Below are positions 43,710-52,789 of a stretch of 64,000 nt of DNA, piece after piece. A model generated the notes under the pieces. The model was not told where the DNA came from. It saw only the letters and a program-made list of their open reading frames with translations, and ran no database searches. Every line of letters begins with the position of its first letter. Position 1 is the first letter of the stretch. The DNA is from Sphingomonas sp. UNC305MFCol5.2 (GTDB taxonomy: Bacteria; Pseudomonadota; Alphaproteobacteria; Sphingomonadales; Sphingomonadaceae): the NCBI RefSeq assembly GCF_000712135.1, contig NZ_JOOE01000002.1, positions 248,001 to 312,000 of the forward strand, read 5' to 3'. The position numbers and the translations under genes were made by a program.

Positions 43710-43903
43710 CGCACGTTTTCCTTTTCGTCCGCCGACGCCAATTCGTGGCGCGGCCTCGCCGTGGATGCGCGGGGCACGGAGAGGAATGCGAATAAAGAAA
43801 TGCTGAATTTGTTCTAATCAGCCCGATCCGGACCCTCGACCCGCTTTCCTTTTCCGCGGCCAAGGTGCGAGAGCAGGGGGGCAAAAGGACATCGCGAATC
43901 CAG

Positions 43904-44665
43904 ATGACGAGCCACAGCATAGGAGATTGGTCGTTCGAGCCGGAGGCCAACGAATTGCGCCGTGGCGATGAGCGCCGCCGCCTGGAACATCGCGCTGCCC
44001 GCACGCTCGAGCTCCTTTGCAGCCGGGCGGGCGAGGTGATCACCCCCGACGACATATTGGCGCGAGTCTGGAAAGGCCGCGCGATCAGCGCGAACAGTGT
44101 ACCGGTGGTCATCAGCGATCTGCGTCAGGCGCTGGAAGACGATGCCCGGCGTCCACGCTATATCGAAACGGTCGCCAAGCGCGGCTATCGCCTCATGGTG
44201 GAGCCGCCGGCCGAACCGGCGGCTGCGTACCGCCCCAACCGGCTTCGCCCCATGATCCTCGCACTCGGGGCGCTGGCGCTCGCGGTAACCGCACTGGCCT
44301 GGGCTATGTTCGGGAGTGCGGCAGACTTGCCGGCGCTCATTGTCAGGCCCGTTCAAAATGCCACGGACAACCCCGCCTATCAGCCGCTCGTCAATGCCAG
44401 CAGCGCCATGCTGATGGCACAGGCCGAGCAGCTTGACGGTGTCCAGATCTTCCGCGGCGCCAGCCCTCGCAAGGATGCGATCAGGCTGGAATCATGGCTT
44501 TTCATCTGGAATGGTCGCCTGACGCTCATGATGTCTGCGCAACGACCTGACGGCTCCGTATTATGGACAGGAATAACGACCGGGGGCGAGCGGCGCATCC
44601 CGAATGAGATAGCGCGTCAGATGCAAAGCCTTGGCGAACGGCTTCGGCACAATGCAGCTAGATAA
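43904..44665 (+). CDS. CadC/ToxR-type membrane-anchored transcriptional regulator
   Basis: The 253-residue protein has an N-terminal OmpR-type winged helix (WSFEPEANELRRG, LLCSRAGEVITPDDILARVW, YIETVAKRGYRLMVEPP), one membrane helix (about 120-140) and a short periplasmic domain (about 110 residues). The periplasmic part resembles only the first portion of the usual CadC-like sensory region, so this is a short member. It likely senses an envelope or periplasmic signal. ATG at 43904 gives the typical MTSHSIGDW start. No ribosome site is obvious. Confidence 0.85.
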   Translation: MTSHSIGDWSFEPEANELRRGDERRRLEHRAARTLELLCSRAGEVITPDDILARVWKGRAISANSVPVVISDLRQALEDDARRPRYIETVAKRGYRLMVEPPAEPAAAYRPNRLRPMILALGALALAVTALAWAMFGSAADLPALIVRPVQNATDNPAYQPLVNASSAMLMAQAEQLDGVQIFRGASPRKDAIRLESWLFIWNGRLTLMMSAQRPDGSVLWTGITTGGERRIPNEIARQMQSLGERLRHNAAR

Positions 44666-44904
44666 GGCTCGCAGTCACTCCCTCCCTTGCAATGTAGGAT
44701 TTCGTCTGCTTGCTCGGGCGGTCGGCCCTGCCGTCTTGCTCTTTGGCACAGTCGGCTCGATCGAACTCGCAAGATCTTGGTCAACGTACCTGTAACCTTG
44801 GTGCCGCGTCACAGGCGTCCGGCGCATCCACGTCAACCACGCCGCGAATTTTATCGTTGAATATCAACATTGCAACGCATCGACGCCGCGCGAAAAACCC
44901 GGCA

Positions 44905-44924
44905 TAGTGTCAAGCTAGTGTCAA
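44905..44924. repeat. Short tandem direct repeat
   Basis: TAGTGTCAA occurs twice with an 11-bp period (44905-44913 and 44916-44924), just past the stop of the Gfo/Idh gene at 44928. The period of about one helical turn is the spacing of paired protein-binding half-sites, but its position at the 3' end of the operon makes a regulatory role uncertain. Confidence 0.4.
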
Positions 44925-44927
44925 CTT

Positions 44928-46286
44928 TCAGATCGCGTATTTCGCCCGCTGCGGGCGGCTGAGCATCGCGTTGGCTTCGTCGTCGCCGATGAAACGCTCG
45001 GCTTTGGGATCCCATTTGAGGCGGCGTCCGGTCTTCATCGCGGTCCAGTGGAGCAGGCAGGTCGAGCAGGCGCGATGCCCGATCTCCGCCGGCGCGCTGA
45101 CCGGCACCCCGGTCAGGATCGCGTCGAGCCAGTTGCGGTGCTGCTCGGGCACCTTGAGCAGATGCACTTCGTTCGGGCCGATCACGCTGGTCAGGATCTT
45201 GGGATCGCTGGCCTGGAGCGGCTCGACTTGCTTCGCGCCCGCGCTCGGATCACTGGTGGTGACGGCACCGCTGCGCGTCACGAAGATCCAGCCCTTGTCG
45301 CCGATGAACTTCACGCCGTTGGGCAAGGCGCCCGACACGGTCATCGTCACGCCATTGGCGTAACGCGCATGCGTCTCGAATGCGCCGTGGACGTTCCACA
45401 GCCCGCTCTTGGGGAATTCGGCCTTGCCCCAGATATCGACGGGCCCCGAATGCTCCATGTCCATGCCCCAATGGGCGGTGTCGATATGGTGTGAGCCCCA
45501 GCCGGTGATCATCCCCGCGCCATATTGCTCGATGCGCAGCCAGCCGGGCCGGTTCTCGAACGAATCCTGCGGGTGCACGCCGATCTCGGTGTACGGCACC
45601 TCCGGCGTGGTACCGAGCCAGGCATCGTAATTGAGGTTGCTCGGCACCGGCATCGGCGGCGCCTCGGGCCCGGACGGATCGCCGGGCAGGCCCACTTCGA
45701 CGTGGCGAATCTTGCCGATGCGGCCGTTGCGCACCAGTTCGCAGGCGCGGTGGAATTGCGGCCAGGGATCCTGCGCACGCTGCTGTGAGCCGATCTGGAC
45801 GATGCGCCCGCTCGCTTTCACTGCATCGGCCATCGCGCGGCCTTCGGAGATGGTCAGCGCAGCGGGCTTCTGGAGATAGACGTGCTTGCCGGCGCGGACC
45901 GCGTGGACGGCTTGCGGGGCGTGCTGGTGATCGGGCGTGGAGATCAGGACCGCATCGATCTCCTTGTCGGCGAGCAGCTCGCGATAGTCGTGATACATCC
46001 GCGTGCCCGAATAGGGCTTGCCCGTGCTGGCGGTGTAGCGCGCGTCGACCAGTTCCTTGCCCGCGCCGAGGCGGACGGTGTCCACGTCGCAGACGGCGAC
46101 GATCTGGGCATCGGCGTGCTTGTGGACTTCCTTCATGTCGTGGATGCGCGAGATGCGCCCGACGCCGATGGCGCCGATGACCACCCGGTTGGAGGGCGCG
46201 TTCTGGCCGAACACGCTGGACGGGACGATTGTCGGCGCCGCGATCATCGCGCCGGTCTTCAGGACACCGCGTCTGGACACGTGCAT
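44928..46286 (-). CDS. Tat-exported Gfo/Idh/MocA oxidoreductase
   Basis: The 452-residue protein has a twin-arginine signal (MHVSRRGVLKTGAMIAAPTI), a Rossmann fold (VVIGAIGVGRISRIHDMKEV), LISTPDHQHAPQAVHAVRAG and the QKP form of the active motif (YLQKPAALTISEGR). The C-terminal domain includes GWGSHHIDTAHWGMDMEHSG. It belongs to the exported branch of the family that is common near carbohydrate-degradation genes; a tightly bound cofactor is expected. It is the last gene of the SGNH-GH97-cupin-Gfo-Gfo operon, 12 bases after the previous one. Confidence 0.9.
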   Translation of the reverse strand: MHVSRRGVLKTGAMIAAPTIVPSSVFGQNAPSNRVVIGAIGVGRISRIHDMKEVHKHADAQIVAVCDVDTVRLGAGKELVDARYTASTGKPYSGTRMYHDYRELLADKEIDAVLISTPDHQHAPQAVHAVRAGKHVYLQKPAALTISEGRAMADAVKASGRIVQIGSQQRAQDPWPQFHRACELVRNGRIGKIRHVEVGLPGDPSGPEAPPMPVPSNLNYDAWLGTTPEVPYTEIGVHPQDSFENRPGWLRIEQYGAGMITGWGSHHIDTAHWGMDMEHSGPVDIWGKAEFPKSGLWNVHGAFETHARYANGVTMTVSGALPNGVKFIGDKGWIFVTRSGAVTTSDPSAGAKQVEPLQASDPKILTSVIGPNEVHLLKVPEQHRNWLDAILTGVPVSAPAEIGHRACSTCLLHWTAMKTGRRLKWDPKAERFIGDDEANAMLSRPQRAKYAI

Positions 46287-46298
46287 GCTCCGTCTCCC

Positions 46299-47456
46299 TC
46301 AGGCCAATTTGGGCCGCGTGGCGTTCTTCTGGGCCGTGAGCACCAGCTCGGCGGCAAGCAGCGCCTGGTCCTGGTCCTGCGCGATCGACGAGCGCTCGAC
46401 GACGTCGGTCACGAATTGCGGGCCGAAGGGCAGCGCCACCTTCGAGCAGTCGATATAGCGCACGCCCTTCTTGTCGGTGAGGAAGAGGTGATTGCCGCCC
46501 GGCCGCCCCGCGACGTCGACATATTTACGCAGCTCGATGGAGCCTTCGGTGCCGACGAGGAATAGGCGGCCGTCGCCCCAGGTCGGCAGGCCGTCGGGCG
46601 TGAACCAGTCGACGCGGATATAGCCGGTGCCTCCGTTGCCCGTGGCGATCATATCGCCGAAATCCTCGAATTTCGGCTTGTCGGGCCAGTGGAAATTGCC
46701 GGTCTGCGAAGCGACGACCTGCGCCGAGGTCGAGCCCGTGTAGAACAGGAACTGATCGGCCTGATGGCTGCCGATATCGGTAAGGATACCGCCGTATCTG
46801 GCCTTGTCCCAGAACCAGTCGGGGCGGCTCGGCGCGCTCACTCGGTGCGGTGCGAGGTTGACCGTTTGGATCACCTTGCCGATGGCGCCCTGCGCGACCA
46901 GATCGCCGGCATGGACCGCGGCACGGACCTCGAGCCGCTCGGAATACATGATCGCAAACTTCCGCCCCGTCTCCTTCACCGCGCGGCGGACGTCGGCAAG
47001 TTGCTCGAGGCTGGTGATCGCCGGCTTGTCGCCGAGAAAATCCTTGCCCGCACGCATCGCCCGGATGCCGAGCGGCGCACGCAGATCAGGAATCGGCGCG
47101 CCGATGATCAGCTGGACCGCCTTGTCGCTGAGGATCTCGTCCTCACTGCGCGCGAGCTTGACGCCGTTGCCGTACCGCTTCTGGAAAGCCTCGATATGCT
47201 TGGGATCAGTGGCGAAGAAGGCGACCGGAGTGCCGCCGCCGCGGATCATCGCGTCGGTCATGCCATAGATGTGCGCATGGTCCAGCCCGATCACGCCGAA
47301 CTTGATGCGGTGTTTCGCGGTCGGCTCGGGCCCGGTGGGCGCCGCATCGGCGGAGACGGCATTCCCCTGGGTCTGTGATTGCGCGAGCAGTTCGGCCGGC
47401 AAGGAAGCGGCGATGCCGGCCATTCCGGCGCCAGTGAGCATCGTGCGGCGGTGCAT
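46299..47456 (-). CDS. Exported Gfo/Idh/MocA oxidoreductase
   Basis: The 385-residue protein has an N-terminal export signal (MHRRTMLTGAGMAGIAASLP, RR near the start), then a Rossmann domain (KHRIKFGVIGLDHAHIYGM) and FLGDKPAITSLEQL with a DKP motif. GGILTDIGSHQADQFLFYTG follows in the C-terminal domain. The substrate is unknown; the neighbouring GH97 suggests a sugar or sugar acid. It lies 10 bases after the cupin gene and 12 before the next Gfo/Idh gene. Confidence 0.88.
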   Translation of the reverse strand: MHRRTMLTGAGMAGIAASLPAELLAQSQTQGNAVSADAAPTGPEPTAKHRIKFGVIGLDHAHIYGMTDAMIRGGGTPVAFFATDPKHIEAFQKRYGNGVKLARSEDEILSDKAVQLIIGAPIPDLRAPLGIRAMRAGKDFLGDKPAITSLEQLADVRRAVKETGRKFAIMYSERLEVRAAVHAGDLVAQGAIGKVIQTVNLAPHRVSAPSRPDWFWDKARYGGILTDIGSHQADQFLFYTGSTSAQVVASQTGNFHWPDKPKFEDFGDMIATGNGGTGYIRVDWFTPDGLPTWGDGRLFLVGTEGSIELRKYVDVAGRPGGNHLFLTDKKGVRYIDCSKVALPFGPQFVTDVVERSSIAQDQDQALLAAELVLTAQKNATRPKLA

Positions 47457-47466
47457 GCAGTTCTCC

Positions 47467-47913
47467 TCAGTTCGCAGGCGTTGCCGCCGTCTTCCAGTTG
47501 ATCACGTGATAGGTGGCCGGTGTGTCGCCGATGTTGCGCAGCGCATGCGGCGAATTGGACGCGTTGAAGATCACCGAGCCGGGCCCGAGGCGTTTCCAAA
47601 TTCCTCCGTTGAGTGCCTCGACCGTGCCTTCGCGGACAATCACCAGTTCCTCATTGGGATGGGTGTGCGGCGGGTGCGAGGCGAGGCCGGGATTGAGCGT
47701 AGTGACGTGCATCTCGAGCTCGTCGAGCGTGGCGGTGGGCTGGCGGACGAGATTGCGGATCGCGCCGACATCGGTCTTCTTCGCGTCCATCTTCGCCCAA
47801 TCGAACACCGCCGGACCGAGCTTTGCCGGTACGGCCTGGGCTACGGCACCGGCCGCACAGGTCGCCAGAACCGCGCTCAGCGCCACCATTATGTCCCGGC
47901 GCGTGATCCCCAT
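47467..47913 (-). CDS. Exported cupin-domain protein
   Basis: The 148-residue protein has a signal with twin arginines (MGITRRDIMVALSAVLATCA) and a single cupin fold with the metal-binding motif HPPHTHPNEELVIVREG and a second motif around NASNSPHALRNIGDTPATYH. It may be a periplasmic sugar-binding or isomerase-like cupin acting with the neighbouring oxidoreductases. ATG at 47913 is chosen because it gives the signal; upstream codons are not conserved. It lies 70 bases downstream of GH97. Confidence 0.82.
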   Translation of the reverse strand: MGITRRDIMVALSAVLATCAAGAVAQAVPAKLGPAVFDWAKMDAKKTDVGAIRNLVRQPTATLDELEMHVTTLNPGLASHPPHTHPNEELVIVREGTVEALNGGIWKRLGPGSVIFNASNSPHALRNIGDTPATYHVINWKTAATPAN

Positions 47914-47983
47914 CTCAGCCCTCCTCAAAGCGTGGTCTTCGCCACGATGCCGAAACGTACCGCAAATGCCGGAACTGTGAACC

Positions 47984-49933
47984 CTATTTGTCTGAGAATA
48001 TTGCCACAGCCCCGCCGCTGGCCGCGAGCGGAAGTTCGATCGTATCAGTGGTAGTGACCTTGCGCGTTTCCAGCGTAACTGCGTCGGCCTTGTCGCCATC
48101 GGTCCAGATCCGCGCGACGGCCTTGTTGGCGAGGAAATCAAGCGGCACGCTCACCGTCCGGGCGGTCTCGCCGTTCATCGCGCCGAGATACCAGCGCTTG
48201 CCCTTGCGGCGGGCGAGCACAATGAACTCACCAGTCTCGCCGCCGAGAAACCGCGTCTCATCCCATGTTGCGGGTACCTGCCGGATGAAATCGAACCCCG
48301 CCGGGCTGGCCGCATAGGTATCGGGGCTGTCGGCAACGCTTCCCAGCGGGCTGAGAAAGACGACATACATCGAGAGCCCATGCGCGCGCGTCGTCTGTAC
48401 GAACGGCAGGTCGTTGCGGATTCTGAATTCCGCCGGGGTCAGGTTGCGGAAGCCGCCGGGAGTATAGTCCATCGGCCCCAGCAATCCCCGCGTGAAAGCG
48501 AGCATCACGTTGTGGCGCGCGGTCACCCGGCGGCTCCATTTATTGTATTCGGCGCCTAGAACGCCTTCCTGCGTCATGAAATTGGGCCAGGTCCGCGTCG
48601 TCCCGCGCGGCGGATACGCACCGTGCAGATCGACCATCAGATGGTGCCGCGCCGCCGCGCCCAGCAATTTGGTGTACCAGTTGACCATCCACTGATCGTC
48701 GCGGTCCATGAAATCGACCTTGATCCCCGCGATGCCGAGCTTCTCGTAGAATGCCAGCGCATCCTCCATCTGCTCGTCAAGCGCCTGCCAGTGCGTCCAC
48801 AGCCACAGCCGGACGTTCTTCGCTTTGGCATAGTCGACCACTTCCTGCAGGTTGATCGCATCTGACCATTTGGTGACGTCGACGCCCGGCCGCCGCACCC
48901 CGCCGCCGCCGGCGCCGGCATACCAGCCCTCGTCGATCATCGCGTAAGGAAGCCCGTTGGCAGCGGAGAAGTCGATGAACGCCTTGGCCACCGCCGTGCT
49001 GGTTCGCTGCCCCGGCAGGTTCGCAATCACCGGACCGTTCCACCAGTCCCAGCTGGCGAGACCAGGCTTGATCCAGCCAGTATCCTCGATCCGGCTCGGG
49101 CTGGAGAGGCTGGTGAGCAGATTGGATTCGCTGATCTTCCCCGTCTGATCCGCCAGCATCACCACGCGCCAGGGCGTCACGATCGGGCTGCCGATCCGCG
49201 TGTGCACCGCGATCCGCGGATCATCGAGCGAAGGCGACAATTTGAGCTGCAGCCCAGGTCCGCCATCGCCGCGACCGGTCAGATACATTCCGGCGAAGTC
49301 GATCAAATCGGCCTCGGCCAGCGCAAAGGCGGCGCTTCCGGTCTCGCAGACAAAGGGCAGATCGAACAAGTTGTGATCGCGCATCCGGCTGGTGTCGACC
49401 GGATCGAACTCGCCTTCATGGCTCGATCCGAACTTGCCGACATTGAACCCCCAGCATTTGTAGGTCTGCGGGAAATAGAAGCCGGTGCGCTCATAGCGGA
49501 TGATCGCCGCCGCGGTCGTGGGCTGAACCGGGATTACGCTGCGGAACGCGACACCGTCGTCATAGGCGCGCAGCATCACGTCGAGCTTGCGCTTCGCCCC
49601 GCCTTTCTCCTGGAAATGGACAATGAGCTGGTTGTAGCGGTCATGCCCCTCGGCGGCCTTGCCTGCGAAGATCGGATAGCGGGCATCGCCGCTCGCCGGT
49701 TCCGAACCGATGATCATCAGGCCTGAGCCCAAGGTGTCCGTATCGAGATCGAGCAGGATCGGCGACGGCGCCAGCACCGGCGCGCCGCGGCGGGCGACCG
49801 TGTAGACCGGTGTTCCGGTCGCGCTGGCCTGCATCGTGATCCGGTTGGAACCGTCGGGCGAAGTCAGCTCCAGCCGCTGCGCCATGGCCGGAAACGAAGA
49901 CAGCATCAGGACCGCCGCGGCGATCCCCTTCAT
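47984..49933 (-). CDS. Glycoside hydrolase family 97
   Basis: The 649-residue enzyme has a signal peptide (GIAAAVLMLSSFPAMAQ), an N-terminal beta-sandwich (LELTSPDGSNRITMQAS), a TIM barrel (LASWDWWNGPVIANLPGQRT, YAMIDEGWYAG, GIKVDFMDRDDQW) and a C-terminal beta domain. GH97 members are alpha-glucosidases or alpha-galactosidases. The Asp of KVDFMD sits where the retaining alpha-galactosidase branch has its nucleophile, so that activity is favoured (inference). The ATG overlaps the SGNH gene stop (ATGA). Confidence 0.92.
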   Translation of the reverse strand: MKGIAAAVLMLSSFPAMAQRLELTSPDGSNRITMQASATGTPVYTVARRGAPVLAPSPILLDLDTDTLGSGLMIIGSEPASGDARYPIFAGKAAEGHDRYNQLIVHFQEKGGAKRKLDVMLRAYDDGVAFRSVIPVQPTTAAAIIRYERTGFYFPQTYKCWGFNVGKFGSSHEGEFDPVDTSRMRDHNLFDLPFVCETGSAAFALAEADLIDFAGMYLTGRGDGGPGLQLKLSPSLDDPRIAVHTRIGSPIVTPWRVVMLADQTGKISESNLLTSLSSPSRIEDTGWIKPGLASWDWWNGPVIANLPGQRTSTAVAKAFIDFSAANGLPYAMIDEGWYAGAGGGGVRRPGVDVTKWSDAINLQEVVDYAKAKNVRLWLWTHWQALDEQMEDALAFYEKLGIAGIKVDFMDRDDQWMVNWYTKLLGAAARHHLMVDLHGAYPPRGTTRTWPNFMTQEGVLGAEYNKWSRRVTARHNVMLAFTRGLLGPMDYTPGGFRNLTPAEFRIRNDLPFVQTTRAHGLSMYVVFLSPLGSVADSPDTYAASPAGFDFIRQVPATWDETRFLGGETGEFIVLARRKGKRWYLGAMNGETARTVSVPLDFLANKAVARIWTDGDKADAVTLETRKVTTTDTIELPLAASGGAVAIFSDK

Positions 49934-50649
49934 ATTTTACGTGCCCTCAGGAACGGCTCGAGCACGGTCGCCATCATATCATAGCCCTGCTCGGTCGGGT
50001 GGACGCCGTCGGTCGCCATGCCGGGCTTCATCGCGCCCTTTTCATCTGCAAGCACCGGCCAGTAATCGACCCAAATGGCGCCAGCGTTCTTCGCATGGTT
50101 CTTCAGCCACGCATTGATTTCGCGGATCGGCTTCACTGTCTCGAGCCCCGGCCGCCACGGAAAATGATCGGCGGGCGGCACCGAAGCGATCAGCACTGCG
50201 ATGCGGTTGGCCTGGGCGATCGCAGTCATCATCCGGAAATTGTCGAAGGTCTGCGCGAGCGTCATCGGGCCGGTATTCCCGGCGACATCGTTGGTGGCCG
50301 CCATGATATGGACGTAGCGCGGTTTGAGCGCGACCACGTCGGCCATCATCCGCAGCACCATTTGCGGCGTGGTCTGGCCGCTGATGCCGCGGCCCACACG
50401 ACCGGCCTTGAAGAAGTCCGGACGCTTGCCACGCCATCCTTCGGTGATCGAATCGCCCATGAAGACGATGTTGGTCTTCGCGCCCGAAGCGAGCAGCTTG
50501 CGGTTCTCCTCCGCATAGCGGCCGAGCCAAGGCCAATCCTCCTTGAGCTGGCGCTGGCGCTTCTCCTCCCAGCTTTCCTGCGCCTGGGCGTGCGCAGCGA
50601 AGGGCAGCGCAAGCGCGCCGGCCAGAAAGCCGCGACGGACGATCGACAT
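49930..50649 (-). CDS. Exported SGNH/GDSL-family hydrolase
   Basis: The 239-residue protein has a signal (MSIVRRGFLAGALALPFAAH) and the SGNH blocks: VFMGDSITEGW with Ser, GQTTPQMVLRM with Gly, MAATNDVAGN with Asn, and ATDGVHPTEQGYDMM with Asp/His. Such enzymes remove acetyl or other acyl groups from polysaccharides. As first gene of an operon with GH97 and oxidoreductases, deacylation of a carbohydrate before GH97 action is the likely role. ATG at 50649 is preceded by GGAGAGATC. Confidence 0.92.
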   Translation of the reverse strand: MSIVRRGFLAGALALPFAAHAQAQESWEEKRQRQLKEDWPWLGRYAEENRKLLASGAKTNIVFMGDSITEGWRGKRPDFFKAGRVGRGISGQTTPQMVLRMMADVVALKPRYVHIMAATNDVAGNTGPMTLAQTFDNFRMMTAIAQANRIAVLIASVPPADHFPWRPGLETVKPIREINAWLKNHAKNAGAIWVDYWPVLADEKGAMKPGMATDGVHPTEQGYDMMATVLEPFLRARKI

Positions 50650-50816
50650 GTTGATCTCTCCTGTCTCAGCGGTCGGGCACCCCCTCCCGCGTTTCGGCAA
50701 GCTTAGCGGCCGCAAGAATGCAGGCAAGCTTGGCCGGAAGCGGTCGTTTGGAGAATTGAGCCCGTTCTGGGTGCGGATTCCGGGCTCCCGTTCGGACAGC
50801 ATCGCGCGCCCCTGTT

Positions 50817-50850
50817 TAGCCCGCGGCCGCCTTATCTCGGCCGCGGGCTA
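50817..50850. repeat. Perfect 13-bp inverted repeat between divergent genes
   Basis: TAGCCCGCGGCCG (50817-50829) and CGGCCGCGGGCTA (50838-50850) flank CCTTATCT. The stem is perfect and very GC-rich. It lies in the gap between the divergent SGNH and L,D-transpeptidase genes, where a terminator would be unexpected. Confidence 0.75.
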
Positions 50851-50944
50851 ATAGTTGCTCGCACTCGCACCCGAAATTCGCCTATTAGCACCTCGATTCA
50901 GCCGAATTGCCGGGGGGCGAAACAGCCGGGCAGGAGTATTGAGT

Positions 50945-52432
50945 GTGATATCGCGAGCGATTTTGGGTCGAACCCTGCGGCTGGGCACCGCGATGGCGAG
51001 CGTCACCGCGCTGCTGGCCGGCCCGGGATTCGCGCAGCAGCAGCCCCCGCCCGTCGCCGTGCCGCAGGTGCAGGTCGTGCCGCCCGTCGTCCCCGTGCAG
51101 GTAATTCCGCCGCCGGTTCTCAGCGCCGCGCAAATCACGCAACTGGCCCAGCTCCTTGACGATGCCGGCTTCGCGCACGGCCTGCGTCACGACGGCAGCG
51201 CGCAGCCACGCCTTGAGGGCAATGACGCGGTGGTCCGCGCCGCGCTCGATTATGCCCGAGCGGTCCATTCGGGCCGGCTCGATGCCAGCGACTTCCAGCA
51301 GGACTGGGGCCTGCGGCCGGCCGCCTATGATCCCATGCCCGCCTTTGCCGATGCAGTGAAGCGCGATCGCATCGCGGCCTGGTTCCGCGCACTGCCACCG
51401 CCTTATTCGGGCTATGACGGGCTGCAGAAGGGGCTCGCCGCCTATCGCAAGATCGAAGCGAATGGCGGCTGGACCACGTTACCCGCGGGTCCCGACATGG
51501 CAGTCGGCTCCAGCGGTCCGCGTGTCGCTGCGCTGCGTAAGCGGCTCGCAGTCGAAGACAGCGACGTAGTGGCCACCGGCGACAAGTTCGACGCAGCGCT
51601 CAAGGAAGCCGTCGTCCGTGCCCAGCGCCGTTACGGGCTCAATCCGACCGGCCTGGTTTCGAAGGGCACGCTGGGCGCGCTCAACGTGCCGGCGGGCGAT
51701 CGCGTGCGCCAGATCATGGCGAATATGGAGCGCTGGCGCTGGCTGCCGGCAGAGCTCCCGGCCAAGCGCATCCAGGTCAACATCGCCGCGGCGGTCCTCA
51801 CTGTGTTCGAGGGCGACGCGCCGATCGCCTCGATGAAGGCAGTCACCGGGCGTCCCGGCAACGAGACGCCGATGCTCCAGTCGCGCATCCACTCCATCGT
51901 GCTCAATCCGCCGTGGAACGTGCCCGCCGGGATCGCCGCCAAAGAGCTGTTCCCCAAGGGGGCGGCCTATCTGGCGCGCAACAACTACAAAATCATCGGC
52001 ACCGGCGCGAGCCGCCGCATTCAGCAACAGCCGGGGCCGAAGAGCGCTCTCGGCCTTTACAAGTTCGATTTCGACAATCCCTATGCGGTGTATCTGCACG
52101 ATACGCCGTCGCAGTCGAAGTTCGCGAGTTTCGATCGACTGGATAGCCATGGCTGCGTGCGGCTGGAGAAGCCGGGGCCCCTCGCCCAACTGCTGCTGCG
52201 CAACGATCCGGCCTGGCAGCCCGACGAAATCCAGGCCGCGCTCGCCACGGGCAAGACCCAGCGCGTCCAGTTGCAGCCGCAGGACCAGGTTCATGTTTAC
52301 CTGCTCTACTGGACCGCCTTCGCGAGCGCGAACGGGCAGATGAACTTCCGCGGCGATCCCTATGGCTGGGACAAGACGTTGGCGGCGAAGATCGAGAGGC
52401 GCTCGGCCATCACTGCCGTCGCCACACGTTGA
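50945..52432 (+). CDS. L,D-transpeptidase with peptidoglycan-binding domain (LdtD/YcbB-like)
   Basis: The 495-residue exported protein has a signal (LRLGTAMASVTALLAGPGFA), a Pro/Val-rich linker, and an N-terminal scaffold domain. A peptidoglycan-binding module (SSGPRVAALRKRLAVED, RRYGLNPTGLVSKGTLGALN) and a YkuD domain with DSHGCVRLEKP follow. This order is that of LdtD/YcbB, which forms 3-3 cross-links. GTG at 50945 is chosen because CAGGAG lies eight bases upstream; upstream codons have no ribosome site. It is followed by a small lipoprotein gene. Confidence 0.9.
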   Translation: MISRAILGRTLRLGTAMASVTALLAGPGFAQQQPPPVAVPQVQVVPPVVPVQVIPPPVLSAAQITQLAQLLDDAGFAHGLRHDGSAQPRLEGNDAVVRAALDYARAVHSGRLDASDFQQDWGLRPAAYDPMPAFADAVKRDRIAAWFRALPPPYSGYDGLQKGLAAYRKIEANGGWTTLPAGPDMAVGSSGPRVAALRKRLAVEDSDVVATGDKFDAALKEAVVRAQRRYGLNPTGLVSKGTLGALNVPAGDRVRQIMANMERWRWLPAELPAKRIQVNIAAAVLTVFEGDAPIASMKAVTGRPGNETPMLQSRIHSIVLNPPWNVPAGIAAKELFPKGAAYLARNNYKIIGTGASRRIQQQPGPKSALGLYKFDFDNPYAVYLHDTPSQSKFASFDRLDSHGCVRLEKPGPLAQLLLRNDPAWQPDEIQAALATGKTQRVQLQPQDQVHVYLLYWTAFASANGQMNFRGDPYGWDKTLAAKIERRSAITAVATR

Positions 52433-52449
52433 AAAAAGGGGAATTATAG

Positions 52450-52770
52450 ATGAACATCAAGCGTATCGCCCTGTTGGCATCGGTGGCCGGCGCACTGGCG
52501 CTCGGCGCCTGCTCGGGCGGCAAGGACGAGCCGGAAGCGCCGACCAGCAATGTCGAGAACATGACGCCGATCGTGGTCGAGAACACCGCCACGGTGCCGG
52601 TCGATGCCCCGCCCGCGACGCAGATCGACAATGTCGCTACCCCGCATGCCGAGACGGTGCCGTCCGATCTCAGCGCGGACGAGCAGACCCAGGACGATGC
52701 CGATGCCACGGGCATGACCGCACGCGTCTCGCGCGACGAGGGCGGCAACGAAGCCCAGCCGGCGCAATAA
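52450..52770 (+). CDS. Small predicted lipoprotein
   Basis: The 106-residue protein has a type II signal peptide with lipobox LGAC (Cys21) and then an acidic, Thr/Val/Asp-rich, probably disordered region (ENMTPIVVENTATVPVDAPP). No domain is recognised. GGGGAATT precedes the ATG. The gap of 17 bases after the L,D-transpeptidase suggests cotranscription. Asp or Gln does not follow the Cys (Ser does), which favours outer-membrane sorting. Confidence 0.75.
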   Translation: MNIKRIALLASVAGALALGACSGGKDEPEAPTSNVENMTPIVVENTATVPVDAPPATQIDNVATPHAETVPSDLSADEQTQDDADATGMTARVSRDEGGNEAQPAQ

Positions 52771-52789
52771 GCTTTTCCCGCCGGCGACG

